Source of the DNA: Pseudoalteromonas prydzensis
GTDB lineage: Bacteria > Pseudomonadota > Gammaproteobacteria > Enterobacterales > Alteromonadaceae
Direction of reading: 5' to 3'
Length of the DNA stretch: 37,401 bases
NCBI RefSeq assembly: GCF_011050055.1
Contig: NZ_DRGM01000155.1
Coordinates: 1-37,401 of the forward strand
In this document: positions 15,191 to 23,853 of the stretch, in pieces
Position numbering within the stretch: position 1 is the first letter of the stretch
Layout of the letters: each line of letters starts with the position of its first letter
Made by a program: the position numbers and the translations under genes
Notes under the pieces: generated by a model
Databases searched by the model: none
Seen by the model: only the letters and a program-made list of their open reading frames with translations
Told to the model about the DNA's origin: nothing

Positions 15191-15684
15191 ATGCCTAACA
15201 ACAACAGGCTTTGCAGAATTTTTCCAGACTCTGAGTGTGGTAGTATCACAGAAGTAAAAGATATTGATTTTGATTATAAGTGTATTCAGATCTGGAATGG
15301 AAAAAGCAACAGGCACCGAATTGTCACTTTAGCTTTGGAGCTTATCCCCTTGCTTAGAAATCAAATTTTACAAGAGGATGAATACCTTAAACTTGATTTA
15401 AAAAACGAATAATATTCAGGAGTATGGATGCCACATGCTTTAGCTAAAAAAAATACCCGTCTGCCAATAAATCACATGGTTGGCAATATTTATTCCCGTC
15501 ACATCTGTTAAGCGCAGATCCTGAAACCGGTGAAATAAGACGCCATCATTGTCATCACACCAGCATCAGAAAAGAGATAAAAAAGCCGTTAAAGCAGCGG
15601 GATTAAAAAAGTTAATTACGCCACTCGTTTGCCACCCATTTACTGCAAAATGGTGCCGATATTCGAACAGTCCAAGCCTCTTGA
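15191..15684 (+). pseudogene. Remnant of an integron-integrase-like tyrosine recombinase
   Basis: Three frames carry consecutive pieces of an IntI-type recombinase. The first is ITEVKDIDFDYKCIQIWNGK near the start. Next come HGWQYLFPSHLLSADPETGE and IRRHHCHHTSIRKEIKKAVKAAGLKK across 15470-15620, with frame changes. The last is RHSFATHLLQNGADIRTVQ at about 15619-15675, ending in a stop at 15682. The N-terminal core-binding domain, the first catalytic Arg region and the Tyr-containing end are missing or destroyed, so it is inactive. WQY(L/V)FPS...DP.(S/T)G...RRHH is characteristic of integron integrases. It lies at the right side of the CBASS island and probably marks past mobility. Confidence 0.75.
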
Positions 15685-15940
15685 GTAAACAACTCCAATA
15701 AGTCGACTGCCAGCTCTTGCCTTAGGATATTTTTCCTGAGCGTCAGCTTTTTGGAGATAGCATTTGCTAGGAATGGTAAGTATGGGCGGCTGTAACTCGC
15801 TCTTTTGAGGCATTCGCCAAAACACGTCTTGGGGCAGAAACGAGTTACGGTTGAAGGTCAGCTCATGGCACATATGGACAGCCAGATTTGAGCTAAACCT
15901 AAAAATCATTTCTGCCAGATTAAGTTAATTGTACAATCTC
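15685..15940. other. Non-coding stretch right of the integrase remnant
   Basis: No convincing gene. An 8-bp inverted repeat (GTAACTCG at 15792-15799, CGAGTTAC at 15841-15848) with some extended similarity could be the ends of a very small element. It lacks the GTTRGGC-type core of an integron attC site. A minus-strand reading frame here has no recognisable family. Confidence 0.4.
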
Positions 15941-15968
15941 ACTTTAACCTTGTTACTTTAGCCTTGTT
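15941..15968 (-). repeat. Right island-edge repeat (two 14-bp tandem units; inverted copy of left edge)
   Basis: ACTTTAACCTTGTT is followed directly by ACTTTAGCCTTGTT. Bases 15941-15959 are the reverse complement, with one mismatch, of 9292-9310. It lies just before the manC-like gene ends, so the 6.7-kb island is flanked by inverted copies. Confidence 0.65.
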
Positions 15969-15977
15969 AACTTGCCG

Positions 15978-17393
15978 CTATCTACCATACTGATCATCAA
16001 AACGCTCTATATCTGTTTCATCTAAAATACTGCCGGTTTGCACTTCGATGAGAATAAGCGGCTCGCTGTGGGTATTTGCTAAACTGTGGATCTGACCTGG
16101 CGCTATATAACATGACTGATCTGCGGTTAACGTCTGAATATGTCCAGCAATACTAATATCAGCCACACCAGATACCACCACCCAATGCTCGGCACGATGT
16201 TGATGACGTTGAGTTGATAGTCTGCCACTAGGGTGTACACTAATCTTTTTGACTTTAAAGCCAAGCCCTTCGACTAACACTTGATAGCTACCCCATGGTC
16301 GATACATAGCTTGATGATGTAACAACTTATCGCCGTGCTTAACAGCCAATAATTTTAATAATTCTGGTAGTTGCTCAAGCTGATTTTTATCCGCCACTAA
16401 GGTGGCATCATGAGTGTGAATAATAGCTAAATCTCTGACTCCTAAAGCGGCAATAGTATGGCCGCTTTCGCTATTGAATAAGTTGTTTTCACTATTTAAC
16501 AACACGGTATCTGCGCTTGGGTTATTACCTTGCTCGTCTTTATCGGTACTTTGCCATAGCGCATTAAAGCCGCCGACGTCATTCCAATTCAGTGCTAACG
16601 GCAGCACCGCCACATTAGCGCTACGCTCTAAAATAGCGTAATCGATAGAATTACTGGGGCAATTTTTTAAGATATTGTTATCGGCGCGAGTAAAACCTAA
16701 ATCACCTGTAAAATTGGCAGCTTGTGCAATGCAGTTCGCTATTTTTGGTGCAAACCGTGCCAACTCAGCAAGGTATGCCCTCGGGGTAAATAAAAACATG
16801 CCGCTGTTCCAGCTGTATCCACCACTGGCTAGATATTGCTGCGCCATCAGTAAGCTAGGTTTTTCTTTAAACTCATCAACGTCATAACAGTTTGAGGCTG
16901 CTATTTTAGCCCCCCTTTTGATATAACCGTAGCCACAGTGAGCAGTATTAGGCTCGATTGCAAACGTAATTAGTTTGCCCTGCTGCGCCAACGTTATCGC
17001 ATCTGGCAGCTGTGCAATCAATAATTCAAAATTATCAATATGATGATCCGCTGGCATCACCAATAAAGGCGTATCAAGCCCTTGCTGTAATACATATTGC
17101 GCGGCCAGTGCGATTGCCGGTGCAGTATTTTTCCCCTCAGGCTCTAATAGTAACGCCTGTGGTTGCACATTTATCTGCTGACATTGGCTACTGGCAATAA
17201 AGCGATGTTGCTCGTTACACACCAAAATAGCATCAGAAAAACACTCATCTTCGCAACGCTTTAGGGTGCTCTGCAATAACGATTCATCCCCAAGTAAAGG
17301 TAAAAACTGCTTTGGCATAGCTTGGCGTGACAATGGCCATAACCGTGAACCTATGCCACCGGCTAACACAACAGGAATAATCGCGTTCTTCAT
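15978..17393 (-). CDS. manC: Mannose-1-phosphate guanylyltransferase / mannose-6-phosphate isomerase (ManC/AlgA type)
   Basis: Bifunctional type II PMI-GMP enzyme making GDP-mannose for surface polysaccharides; cytosolic. 471 residues. N-terminal pyrophosphorylase signature VVLAGGIGSRLWPLSR with PKQFLPL, a central domain with EKPS and YSWNSGMFLF, and a C-terminal cupin isomerase domain with RPWGSYQ and SGRLSTQRHQHRAEHW (metal ligands). The ATG at 17393 is used; an in-frame GTG nine bases upstream is possible and neither has a good ribosome site. It stands alone, just outside the CBASS island; other polysaccharide genes are not in the window. Confidence 0.93.
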   Translation of the reverse strand: MKNAIIPVVLAGGIGSRLWPLSRQAMPKQFLPLLGDESLLQSTLKRCEDECFSDAILVCNEQHRFIASSQCQQINVQPQALLLEPEGKNTAPAIALAAQYVLQQGLDTPLLVMPADHHIDNFELLIAQLPDAITLAQQGKLITFAIEPNTAHCGYGYIKRGAKIAASNCYDVDEFKEKPSLLMAQQYLASGGYSWNSGMFLFTPRAYLAELARFAPKIANCIAQAANFTGDLGFTRADNNILKNCPSNSIDYAILERSANVAVLPLALNWNDVGGFNALWQSTDKDEQGNNPSADTVLLNSENNLFNSESGHTIAALGVRDLAIIHTHDATLVADKNQLEQLPELLKLLAVKHGDKLLHHQAMYRPWGSYQVLVEGLGFKVKKISVHPSGRLSTQRHQHRAEHWVVVSGVADISIAGHIQTLTADQSCYIAPGQIHSLANTHSEPLILIEVQTGSILDETDIERFDDQYGR

Positions 17394-17565
17394 AGCAAAC
17401 ACACTTTTAATTTGAATGCGTTTAGTTTAACAGAGTATCGCGGCTGCATTACAGCGACTAAAAAATCAATTTTCTCTCGCGACTCGCTTTTGAGGCCAGC
17501 TGTTCTACACTAAATCTTAATTACCTATATTAGGTTTACAGCTTTGCTTTGATAAGGATGTTGTT

Positions 17566-20500
17566 ATGGCTCACCCTACCCACTCATTTGGGCATTTTGT
17601 ACGTAGCATTGGCTTGACTAAAAAGCTAGTTATTGCTTTTTTACTGGTTGCGTTAATTCCTTTGACAATCAGTATCAGCCTTGCCTTATATAATTCGGCG
17701 GCCTCGCTAAATAAGCAAACATACGCGCAATTAGAAGCCGTAAGTGAAATAAAAAAAAGCGCCATTGAAAGACACTTTATCGATATTAAAGCGCAATTAT
17801 TATTTTTGGCACAAAGCCCACTGCTACACTCAGCAGCAGAGGAACTTAGCCTCGCGTTTAAAGAGCCGACTATAAATACCCTCGACAATAGCGCGCAACA
17901 ACGCTTGGCTGATTATTATAATAACGACTTTAACGCTAAGTACCGCCTTGAAAATAAAGACGCGCCAGCCAAAGCTGAGCTACTGGCAGCACTGTCTCCC
18001 GCAGCGCGATATTGGCAATCACAATATTTAGCAGACAACCCCTATCCAATTGGTGAAAAAGCGCAATTAATGCAAGCAAGTGCGGATAACAACTACAATT
18101 TACTGCACAGCAAGTATCATGGCTTCCTACTAAATTTCGCTGAAAAATTTGATTTTTACGATATTTTTATTGTCGATAATCACAGCGCCGACATCGTGTA
18201 TTCTGTTTATAAAGAGGTCGACTTTGCAACCTCATTGCTTGATGGCCCTTTTAACGATAGCAATCTAGCACGCGCCTTTAAGCAAGCAAAGACGCTCAAT
18301 GAAGATGAAATAACCTTTGTCGATTACCAACAATATCTGCCCTCCTATGATGCGCCTGCAAGTTTTATCGCAACCCCTATATACAGCCGCGGCGTGCATA
18401 CCAATACGCTGATCTTTCAACTATCCATCGATGCCCTCAACATTATTATGACTGAGCGGGCAGGCCTTGGTGTCAGTGGTGAGACTTATTTGGTCGGGCC
18501 TGATTTTTTAATGCGTTCAGATTCTTTTCTGGACCCTGAAAAACGCTCAGTGGTGAACTCATTTCGTAACCCAGCCGCAGGCCAAGTCAAAACGCATGCT
18601 GTTGAACTTGCCCAGCAAGGTAAAAAAGGCCAACAAGTGATCACTGATTATAATGGCTCTTTGGTGCTGTCGTCTTATCAGCCTATCAATGTGCTCGGCA
18701 CGCAATGGTCGCTACTAGCAGAAATAGATCAACAAGAAGCATTTGCTGCAGTTAGTCAATTAACCACTATTTTAGTCGTGACTTTAATTGTATCAATCAT
18801 TGCCATTACATTAATTGCGATGTGGTTTGCTCGTTCATTAACTCATCCTGTGCAGTTATTGGTAGATACCATGCGTCACGTTGAACAACAGGGAGATTTT
18901 TCAGTACGAACTCCGGTGCTTTCAAATGATGAAATAGGCTCCTCCGCAAACGCCTTTAACTGCTTGCTTGATGCACTGCAAAGTTCTATTTCACAAACCA
19001 ATACTGTGATGAACAAAATGGCTGCCGGTGAATTTAATCATCGAATTAATGTTACCTGTAAAGGCGAGTTAGATTCCTTAAAACAAGCTACCAATAATTG
19101 CGCTGACTCATTAGAGCAAGCTATGAACGAGTTGAATCATATTATAGATGAGATGAGCCAAGGGAATTTTAACAGCCAAATAACCACGCCTATGCAAGGG
19201 CAGCTGGGCACTTTAAAGCATAATATTAATGGCTCACTGCAATCATTAAACACCACAATTACTGAAATTGTTACTGTGATGAAGCATATTGAACATGGCG
19301 ATTTTCAGCAGCAGGTTAACGTTGCTGCACAAGGCGCTTTGGCGCAATTAAAAAACAGTGTAAATAATTCAGTGCATAGTTTAGCTGGTGCCGTAAGTGA
19401 TATTAGCCGAGTGATGAGTGCATTACACGAAGGGGATTTTACTCGGCATATCGAGCAACCTTTACAAGGACAACTAGCCATTCTTAAAAATGATATCAAT
19501 ACCAGTGTAGATAACCTCGCGTTGATCATTAAGGATATTAATAATGTGATGGCAGCGGTCAGTGCCGGTAACTTTAAACAACACGTAAACTGCAATGCAA
19601 ATGGCCAATTAGCAACATTAAAAAGCAATATTAATAACTCAATTATGGGCTTAGATAATGCAGTGACTGAAATATCGAACGTGATGCTGGCGATTAGTAA
19701 AGGTAATTTTGAGCAAACAATAGATAGTAATATGCATGGCCAGCTGAATGCCCTCAAAGAAGATGTAAATAGCTCAATTAGTAATTTAAGCATTGTTATT
19801 GCAGAGCTGGCACGGGTGATGACCGCGATGCGCAACGGCGACTTTAGTCAACAACTGGAAACATCCATGCAAGGGCAACTAGCCCAACTACAAGATGACG
19901 TGAATTGCTCTTTAACCATCACCGCAAATGCAATTACAGAAGTAACGGCTGTTTTGAGTGGACTCGCCCAAGGTAATTTAAATCAACAACTACGGCAAGA
20001 TTATCAAGGTGTATTTGCGACCTTAAAGGCAGATGTTAATCAAACCATCGAAAAACTAACCACGGTTATCAGTAGCATTCAAGAGTCTGCTAATAAAGTT
20101 TCACAAAGTGCCGCAGAAATAGCCGCCAGTAACACTGAAATAAGCCAGCGTACCGAAGAACAAGCAGCTAACCTAGAAGAAGCGAGCGCCAGTAGTAGCA
20201 ATATGCTGGATGAAATAGCTACGATTACCAAACAAGCAAACGAGGCGGTTGCACTTGCAGAAAACGCCAAAATAACCGCCACTGAAGGTGGAGAGCTGTC
20301 GTCACAAACCGTCAATGCCATTATCGAAGTGAACAGCTCAAGTAAAGATATTAATGAAATTGTCTCAGTGATTGACGAAATTGCATTCCAAACCAATTTA
20401 CTGGCACTTAACGCAGCGGTTGAAGCAGCTAGAGCGGGAGAACATGGTCGCGGGTTTGCAGTGGTTGCCAATGAAGTGAGAGAGTTAGCTGGGCGCAGTG

Positions 20501-20838
20501 CAACCTCTGCAAAACAAATAAAAGCGATCATTAGTAACAGTAATCAAAAAATTAGCCAAGGCACGGCATTGGCTAATTCATCCGGTGAAAAACTAAAACA
20601 AATTGTCAGTGCCGTAGCCGATGTCAACCAGATGATAGTGTCGATTAATGGCTCTTCTATTACCCAGCAACAAGCGATAAAAGAAGTGGATATTGTGGTG
20701 CAACGACTTACCACCTTGATCCAAGAGAACTCCGCAATGACAGAAGAAACGATGGCGGCGGCAAAGCAAATGGCTGATCAGGCCAACACCATGCGTCACA
20801 TGCTTGGTTATTTTTCACTGCAGAAAATACCGCTATAA
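17566..20838 (+). CDS. Methyl-accepting chemotaxis protein with periplasmic sensor and nine-unit HAMP array
   Basis: 1090 residues, roughly double a normal receptor. TM1 about 20-42, a periplasmic dCACHE-like sensor (GETYLVGPDFLMRSDSFL near 305-322), TM2 about 398-425, then one canonical HAMP followed by eight divergent HAMP-like units. Each has a G-[DNE]-[FL] mark, and the marks fall exactly 45 codons apart from residue 443 to 803. The C-terminal signalling hairpin has the CheA/CheW tip EIAFQTNLLALNAAVEAARAGE (from about 938). No NWETF-type CheR/CheB tether is seen at the C-terminus. AAGGA precedes the ATG. A 13-bp dyad ACCTATATTAGGT at 17523-17535 lies in the promoter region. The ligand is unknown. 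Confidence 0.93.
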   Translation: MAHPTHSFGHFVRSIGLTKKLVIAFLLVALIPLTISISLALYNSAASLNKQTYAQLEAVSEIKKSAIERHFIDIKAQLLFLAQSPLLHSAAEELSLAFKEPTINTLDNSAQQRLADYYNNDFNAKYRLENKDAPAKAELLAALSPAARYWQSQYLADNPYPIGEKAQLMQASADNNYNLLHSKYHGFLLNFAEKFDFYDIFIVDNHSADIVYSVYKEVDFATSLLDGPFNDSNLARAFKQAKTLNEDEITFVDYQQYLPSYDAPASFIATPIYSRGVHTNTLIFQLSIDALNIIMTERAGLGVSGETYLVGPDFLMRSDSFLDPEKRSVVNSFRNPAAGQVKTHAVELAQQGKKGQQVITDYNGSLVLSSYQPINVLGTQWSLLAEIDQQEAFAAVSQLTTILVVTLIVSIIAITLIAMWFARSLTHPVQLLVDTMRHVEQQGDFSVRTPVLSNDEIGSSANAFNCLLDALQSSISQTNTVMNKMAAGEFNHRINVTCKGELDSLKQATNNCADSLEQAMNELNHIIDEMSQGNFNSQITTPMQGQLGTLKHNINGSLQSLNTTITEIVTVMKHIEHGDFQQQVNVAAQGALAQLKNSVNNSVHSLAGAVSDISRVMSALHEGDFTRHIEQPLQGQLAILKNDINTSVDNLALIIKDINNVMAAVSAGNFKQHVNCNANGQLATLKSNINNSIMGLDNAVTEISNVMLAISKGNFEQTIDSNMHGQLNALKEDVNSSISNLSIVIAELARVMTAMRNGDFSQQLETSMQGQLAQLQDDVNCSLTITANAITEVTAVLSGLAQGNLNQQLRQDYQGVFATLKADVNQTIEKLTTVISSIQESANKVSQSAAEIAASNTEISQRTEEQAANLEEASASSSNMLDEIATITKQANEAVALAENAKITATEGGELSSQTVNAIIEVNSSSKDINEIVSVIDEIAFQTNLLALNAAVEAARAGEHGRGFAVVANEVRELAGRSATSAKQIKAIISNSNQKISQGTALANSSGEKLKQIVSAVADVNQMIVSINGSSITQQQAIKEVDIVVQRLTTLIQENSAMTEETMAAAKQMADQANTMRHMLGYFSLQKIPL
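18850..20060 (+). repeat. In-gene HAMP repeat array, period 135 bp
   Basis: The Gly codon of the G-[DNE]-[FL] mark falls at 18892, 19027, 19162, 19297, 19432, 19567, 19702, 19837 and 19972, always 135 bp apart. Units share the pattern ...ISxVMxAxxxGNFxxxI...MxGQLxxLKxDxNxSI. DNA identity between units is modest, so the array is old at DNA level while spacing has been kept. Confidence 0.9.
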
Positions 20839-20861
20839 CGAAATAGCTATAAATACTGCAG

Positions 20862-20882
20862 AGTCGCTAAAAACTGGCGACT
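20862..20882. terminator. Weak hairpin after the chemoreceptor gene
   Basis: AGTCGC - TAAAAACTG - GCGACT, 24 nt after the stop, without a strong T-run. Possibly a terminator or attenuator before the DUF4124 gene. Confidence 0.35.
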
Positions 20883-20932
20883 TAATAAACAAACTTGCTA
20901 AACTAGCAGCACTGGAAATTTAAGGATTATAA

Positions 20933-21412
20933 GTGCATTTGCAACTACTTAGTTTAACATTCGTGTACGTTATTACGCTGCTCATCGCACCGGCATCGGC
21001 TACTGAAGTGTATCGCTGTACGATTGATGGTGTAGCCATTTTTAGCCAACTGCCATGTGGTGAAAACGCCCAAGAAATAACCATTCCCGAAACCAACGTA
21101 GCACAAGGTATACCAAAGCAGAGCAAAGCTGTTGATGGAGAAGTTGATAGCTATATTACGATGCAAAAAATTGACCGAGACATTGCACTGCTCCAGCGCG
21201 AAATCAAACAACTACAAGATACTCTGGCAGCACAAAAAACTAAAATAAGCTATATGACTCAAGATACTGCCAATAGAATGGGGGCAAGCTCAATTGCAGA
21301 TGCGATAGCACAACGAACCGCACAAGTTGAGCGGCACATCAAACCGCAAATCGAGCAGTATCAACAACAGATCGAGGCGTTGAACGCCATGAAAGCGCAA
21401 CTAAGCCAATAA
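20933..21412 (+). CDS. DUF4124-domain secreted protein
   Basis: 159 residues, exported. A signal peptide (MHLQLLSLTFVYVITLLIAP, plus ASA) is followed by the short DUF4124 motif TEVYRCTIDGVAIFSQLPCG with its two cysteines. A long charged coiled-coil segment (about 75-155) follows. DUF4124 proteins are periplasmic or envelope proteins of unknown role. The GTG start at 20933 is supported by TAAGGA six bases upstream. It converges with the kynureninase-like gene, leaving only 4 bp between stops. Confidence 0.8.
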   Translation: MHLQLLSLTFVYVITLLIAPASATEVYRCTIDGVAIFSQLPCGENAQEITIPETNVAQGIPKQSKAVDGEVDSYITMQKIDRDIALLQREIKQLQDTLAAQKTKISYMTQDTANRMGASSIADAIAQRTAQVERHIKPQIEQYQQQIEALNAMKAQLSQ

Positions 21413-21416
21413 TTAT

Positions 21417-22535
21417 TTATTTATTTAAAACCCGTTTCACGACTTTTATTAGCCGCTCGATATCGGCACTGTCGTTATAGATATGCGGTGACACCCGCAC
21501 CCCGTATGCCCGCATATCAACACTTATATCAGCCGCTGTCAAAGCAGCTAAAATCGCAGTTTGTTGCTCGGCAAAATTTATAATTGCCGTACCACTGCAT
21601 TTAGTCGGTGCAACTGGCGATACCACATAAGGAGCGAGCTCTGTTGTTAATTGCGCTAGTAACGCTAAGTTATGAGCGCGCACCTTATCAATACCTAAGC
21701 GAGCAAAATATTGCATGCTGTGCCCTGCAATCACAAATGGCGCAATTGCAGGTGTGCCTCCCCAAAAGCGCAGCGCGGTATCATGATAAGCAAAATGGTG
21801 AATATCAAACTCAAATGGATTTTGGTGGGAAAACCAACCCACATCTTGTGGCTCACAAATACTTAACTGTGCTTTACTGACCCATAAGTATGCTGCACCA
21901 GGACCAGAACATAGCCATTTAACGCTTGAGCCAATCATAAAATCAACGTCAACTTGGCTTAAGTTTAACGGCAACACACCAGCCGATTGCGCGACATCAA
22001 CAATACTTAAGCACCCGACTTGCTTGCAAAGTTTGCTAATTTCAGCCACTGGCGCTTGCTGACCCGTATTTGAATATGCATGACTAATAAACACTAAATC
22101 GATATCTGCTTTTATGAACGGCTGCCACTGCGCACTGTCTGTTAAGTCAACGTGTTCAGGAATAAACTCTATTTTAGCACCACTGGCTAAGGCTTTTTGC
22201 ATCGCAAAGCCCATACTAGGAAAATCACTTTGCGCCATTAACACTTTACAGCCTGCTTGTTGCAGCCGAGGGTGTGACATAACGAGCTTAGTTAATGCGC
22301 TAGACAGATTAACTTGCGGGCAAAACTGCTCACTTGGAGAATTAAACAGTAAGCTCAGCGCAGTTGTAAAACGACTAATAACAGCTAGCCACTGCTGCCA
22401 TGGCTCTTTATTACTCGCCTGCCAAGGAGCAAAAAAGTGTTGGTTAAAATCATCTTGGCTACTTTTCAATGCGCGGCCAACAGAGTGATTAAGTAAATAA
22501 CACCCAGCAGCCAAGTGAAAGTCATCTTTATACAT
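21417..22535 (-). CDS. Kynureninase-like PLP enzyme (aminotransferase class V fold)
   Basis: 372 residues, fold-type I PLP enzyme. SIVDVAQSAGVLPL (D180 as the pyridine-nitrogen ligand) and SSVKWLCSGPGAAYLW (K206 as the Schiff-base lysine) follow class V aminotransferases, and the SGPG after the lysine is kynureninase-like. RFWGGTPAIAPF and a C-terminal small domain are also present. The gene follows the haem protein gene with a 1-bp gap, so the pair is coupled. The chain is somewhat shorter than canonical KynU (about 415-425). Cleavage of kynurenine or a related 2-amino-acid ketone is the best guess; desulfurase-type activity cannot be excluded. Confidence 0.75.
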   Translation of the reverse strand: MYKDDFHLAAGCYLLNHSVGRALKSSQDDFNQHFFAPWQASNKEPWQQWLAVISRFTTALSLLFNSPSEQFCPQVNLSSALTKLVMSHPRLQQAGCKVLMAQSDFPSMGFAMQKALASGAKIEFIPEHVDLTDSAQWQPFIKADIDLVFISHAYSNTGQQAPVAEISKLCKQVGCLSIVDVAQSAGVLPLNLSQVDVDFMIGSSVKWLCSGPGAAYLWVSKAQLSICEPQDVGWFSHQNPFEFDIHHFAYHDTALRFWGGTPAIAPFVIAGHSMQYFARLGIDKVRAHNLALLAQLTTELAPYVVSPVAPTKCSGTAIINFAEQQTAILAALTAADISVDMRAYGVRVSPHIYNDSADIERLIKVVKRVLNK

Positions 22536-22536
22536 T

Positions 22537-23709
22537 TTAATTGCCCACCCACTGTTTGAGCTGCATTAAATCATGGTAACGCGTTTTGATATCATCACGC
22601 TTAGCTGCTGCTCGGCGATCTCTTAATTGCTCTAGAGAGTCTAATAACACATGTAATGGCGGGCCGCTGGCTGTCACTTTATTCATATGTTGCTGTTGCA
22701 TTTGCTGCGCAGGCTGAGCAATAAACTTGCTTACTAATTGGTTGTGGTGGCCAATTGCCGTATCACCATGGAGTTTGCACACTTGAATAAATAATTTGGC
22801 ATTGGTTTTAAACCATGGGCTGTGGCGCGCCTCACCTGCGGCTAAAAAGTCATCCATTAAACTTGGCATGCGCATTGACTCACGCAGTATTTGCTGATCT
22901 TCAGGCATCATATATAAAAATTTGTCCACCAGCATTTGTGAATAACTCGGCTCGTTGGCAAAGCACAGCCCTAGCAGCATATCAATCACGTTAATACCGG
23001 CAAAATCGCCAGCATTAGCGCCGCGGTAAATCTCTTTACCCACTCGATATGGCTTATAATATGGGCGCACACAAAAGAAGAATCGCTCGGTATCGAGCTG
23101 ATTATATAACGCCGTATTTGATTCGATCACATCGACCAAGGCCTGCTTGGCAACTTTAAGTAAATCACCGCATAGCGGATGCGAAATCCCTAACGGCTGA
23201 ATTTTTAATAAGGCATCAGCGGCGCGCTTATACGCTAAAATACCTTTGGTATTGTAATCAATGAATAATTTTTCATCGCTCAGATCAGTAAAGCGCTTAT
23301 AAAGGCCATTAATCGCTTTGTTATGGGTGGTTAAATGGGCGGTCGCAAAGCGTGGCGTTACCCCAATTGATGCACCAATATGCATTGCCAGTGCTGATGC
23401 TTCCACCAGCGGCGAGGTTGTCTCCCGTGATGGTTCGGTGATTTCATGGCGTCGACACGCAGCCATAAATAAGCCAACATTGCCCAGTAAATCAAAGGCA
23501 CGCTCAAAACCTTCATCGGTATTGCCTTCAGCTAGTAGCTTACGAATATGGGCATTACCTTGCGCTTCTAATTGATGCTTGAATTGCTCGCCAACAAATT
23601 CCACATTGGCTTTGTCTGCTTGTTGCCAATAAATAGTCTCTAGCTGACTGTTGATCTCTACAAAGCGGGTTCTGAGCCACTCGTCAAATGCCTGAGTATT
23701 GCTGCTCAT
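22537..23709 (-). CDS. DUF1864/PrnB-like haem protein of the tryptophan dioxygenase superfamily
   Basis: 390 residues. RPYYKPYRVG (about 215-224) with RGANAGDFAGINVIDMLLGL (about 229-248) and a HGDTAIGHH stretch (about 314-322) fit the PrnB/MarE-type family, distant relatives of tryptophan 2,3-dioxygenase and IDO. One of these His residues may be the haem axial ligand. Such proteins oxidise tryptophan or indole derivatives. Start at 23709: GGAG lies eight bases before this ATG but only two before the ATG at 23715. The partner is a kynureninase-like enzyme and the divergent gene is an Lrp/AsnC regulator, a combination that suggests tryptophan catabolism. No formamidase gene is nearby. Confidence 0.78.
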   Translation of the reverse strand: MSSNTQAFDEWLRTRFVEINSQLETIYWQQADKANVEFVGEQFKHQLEAQGNAHIRKLLAEGNTDEGFERAFDLLGNVGLFMAACRRHEITEPSRETTSPLVEASALAMHIGASIGVTPRFATAHLTTHNKAINGLYKRFTDLSDEKLFIDYNTKGILAYKRAADALLKIQPLGISHPLCGDLLKVAKQALVDVIESNTALYNQLDTERFFFCVRPYYKPYRVGKEIYRGANAGDFAGINVIDMLLGLCFANEPSYSQMLVDKFLYMMPEDQQILRESMRMPSLMDDFLAAGEARHSPWFKTNAKLFIQVCKLHGDTAIGHHNQLVSKFIAQPAQQMQQQHMNKVTASGPPLHVLLDSLEQLRDRRAAAKRDDIKTRYHDLMQLKQWVGN

Positions 23710-23803
23710 TGGCATAACTCCATATCAAATATTTATTGCATTTATGTTAACAGATAATATAGAGCGCAAATCAGCAAAACTGCGAATAAAAAAGCACATG
23801 ATT

Positions 23804-23823
23804 AGTGAAATTCACTCTATAAT
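23804..23823 (+). promoter_or_regulatory. Promoter -10 and 13-bp dyad in front of the Lrp/AsnC gene
   Basis: A perfect dyad AGTGAAATTCACT (23804-23816) ends 1 bp before a consensus -10 TATAAT (23818-23823). It would fall in the promoter spacer, so a protein bound here would block transcription of the regulator gene. The -35 is weak. It may also serve the divergent haem-protein operon. Confidence 0.5.
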
Positions 23824-23853
23824 CACAATTAAATACAATTTATTGTCATATTT

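Noticed and set aside
15792..15848. Possible integron attC site near the integrase remnant
   Set aside because: An 8-bp inverted repeat is present but no GTTRGGC-type core sites.
15640..15909. 89-codon minus-strand reading frame overlapping the integrase remnant
   Set aside because: It lies partly antisense to clear integrase motifs and has no ribosome site or recognised family.
20079..20531. Long minus-strand reading frames opposite the chemoreceptor gene (also 19305-19835)
   Set aside because: They are shadows of the strongly coding plus-strand frame with its clear HAMP and signalling motifs.
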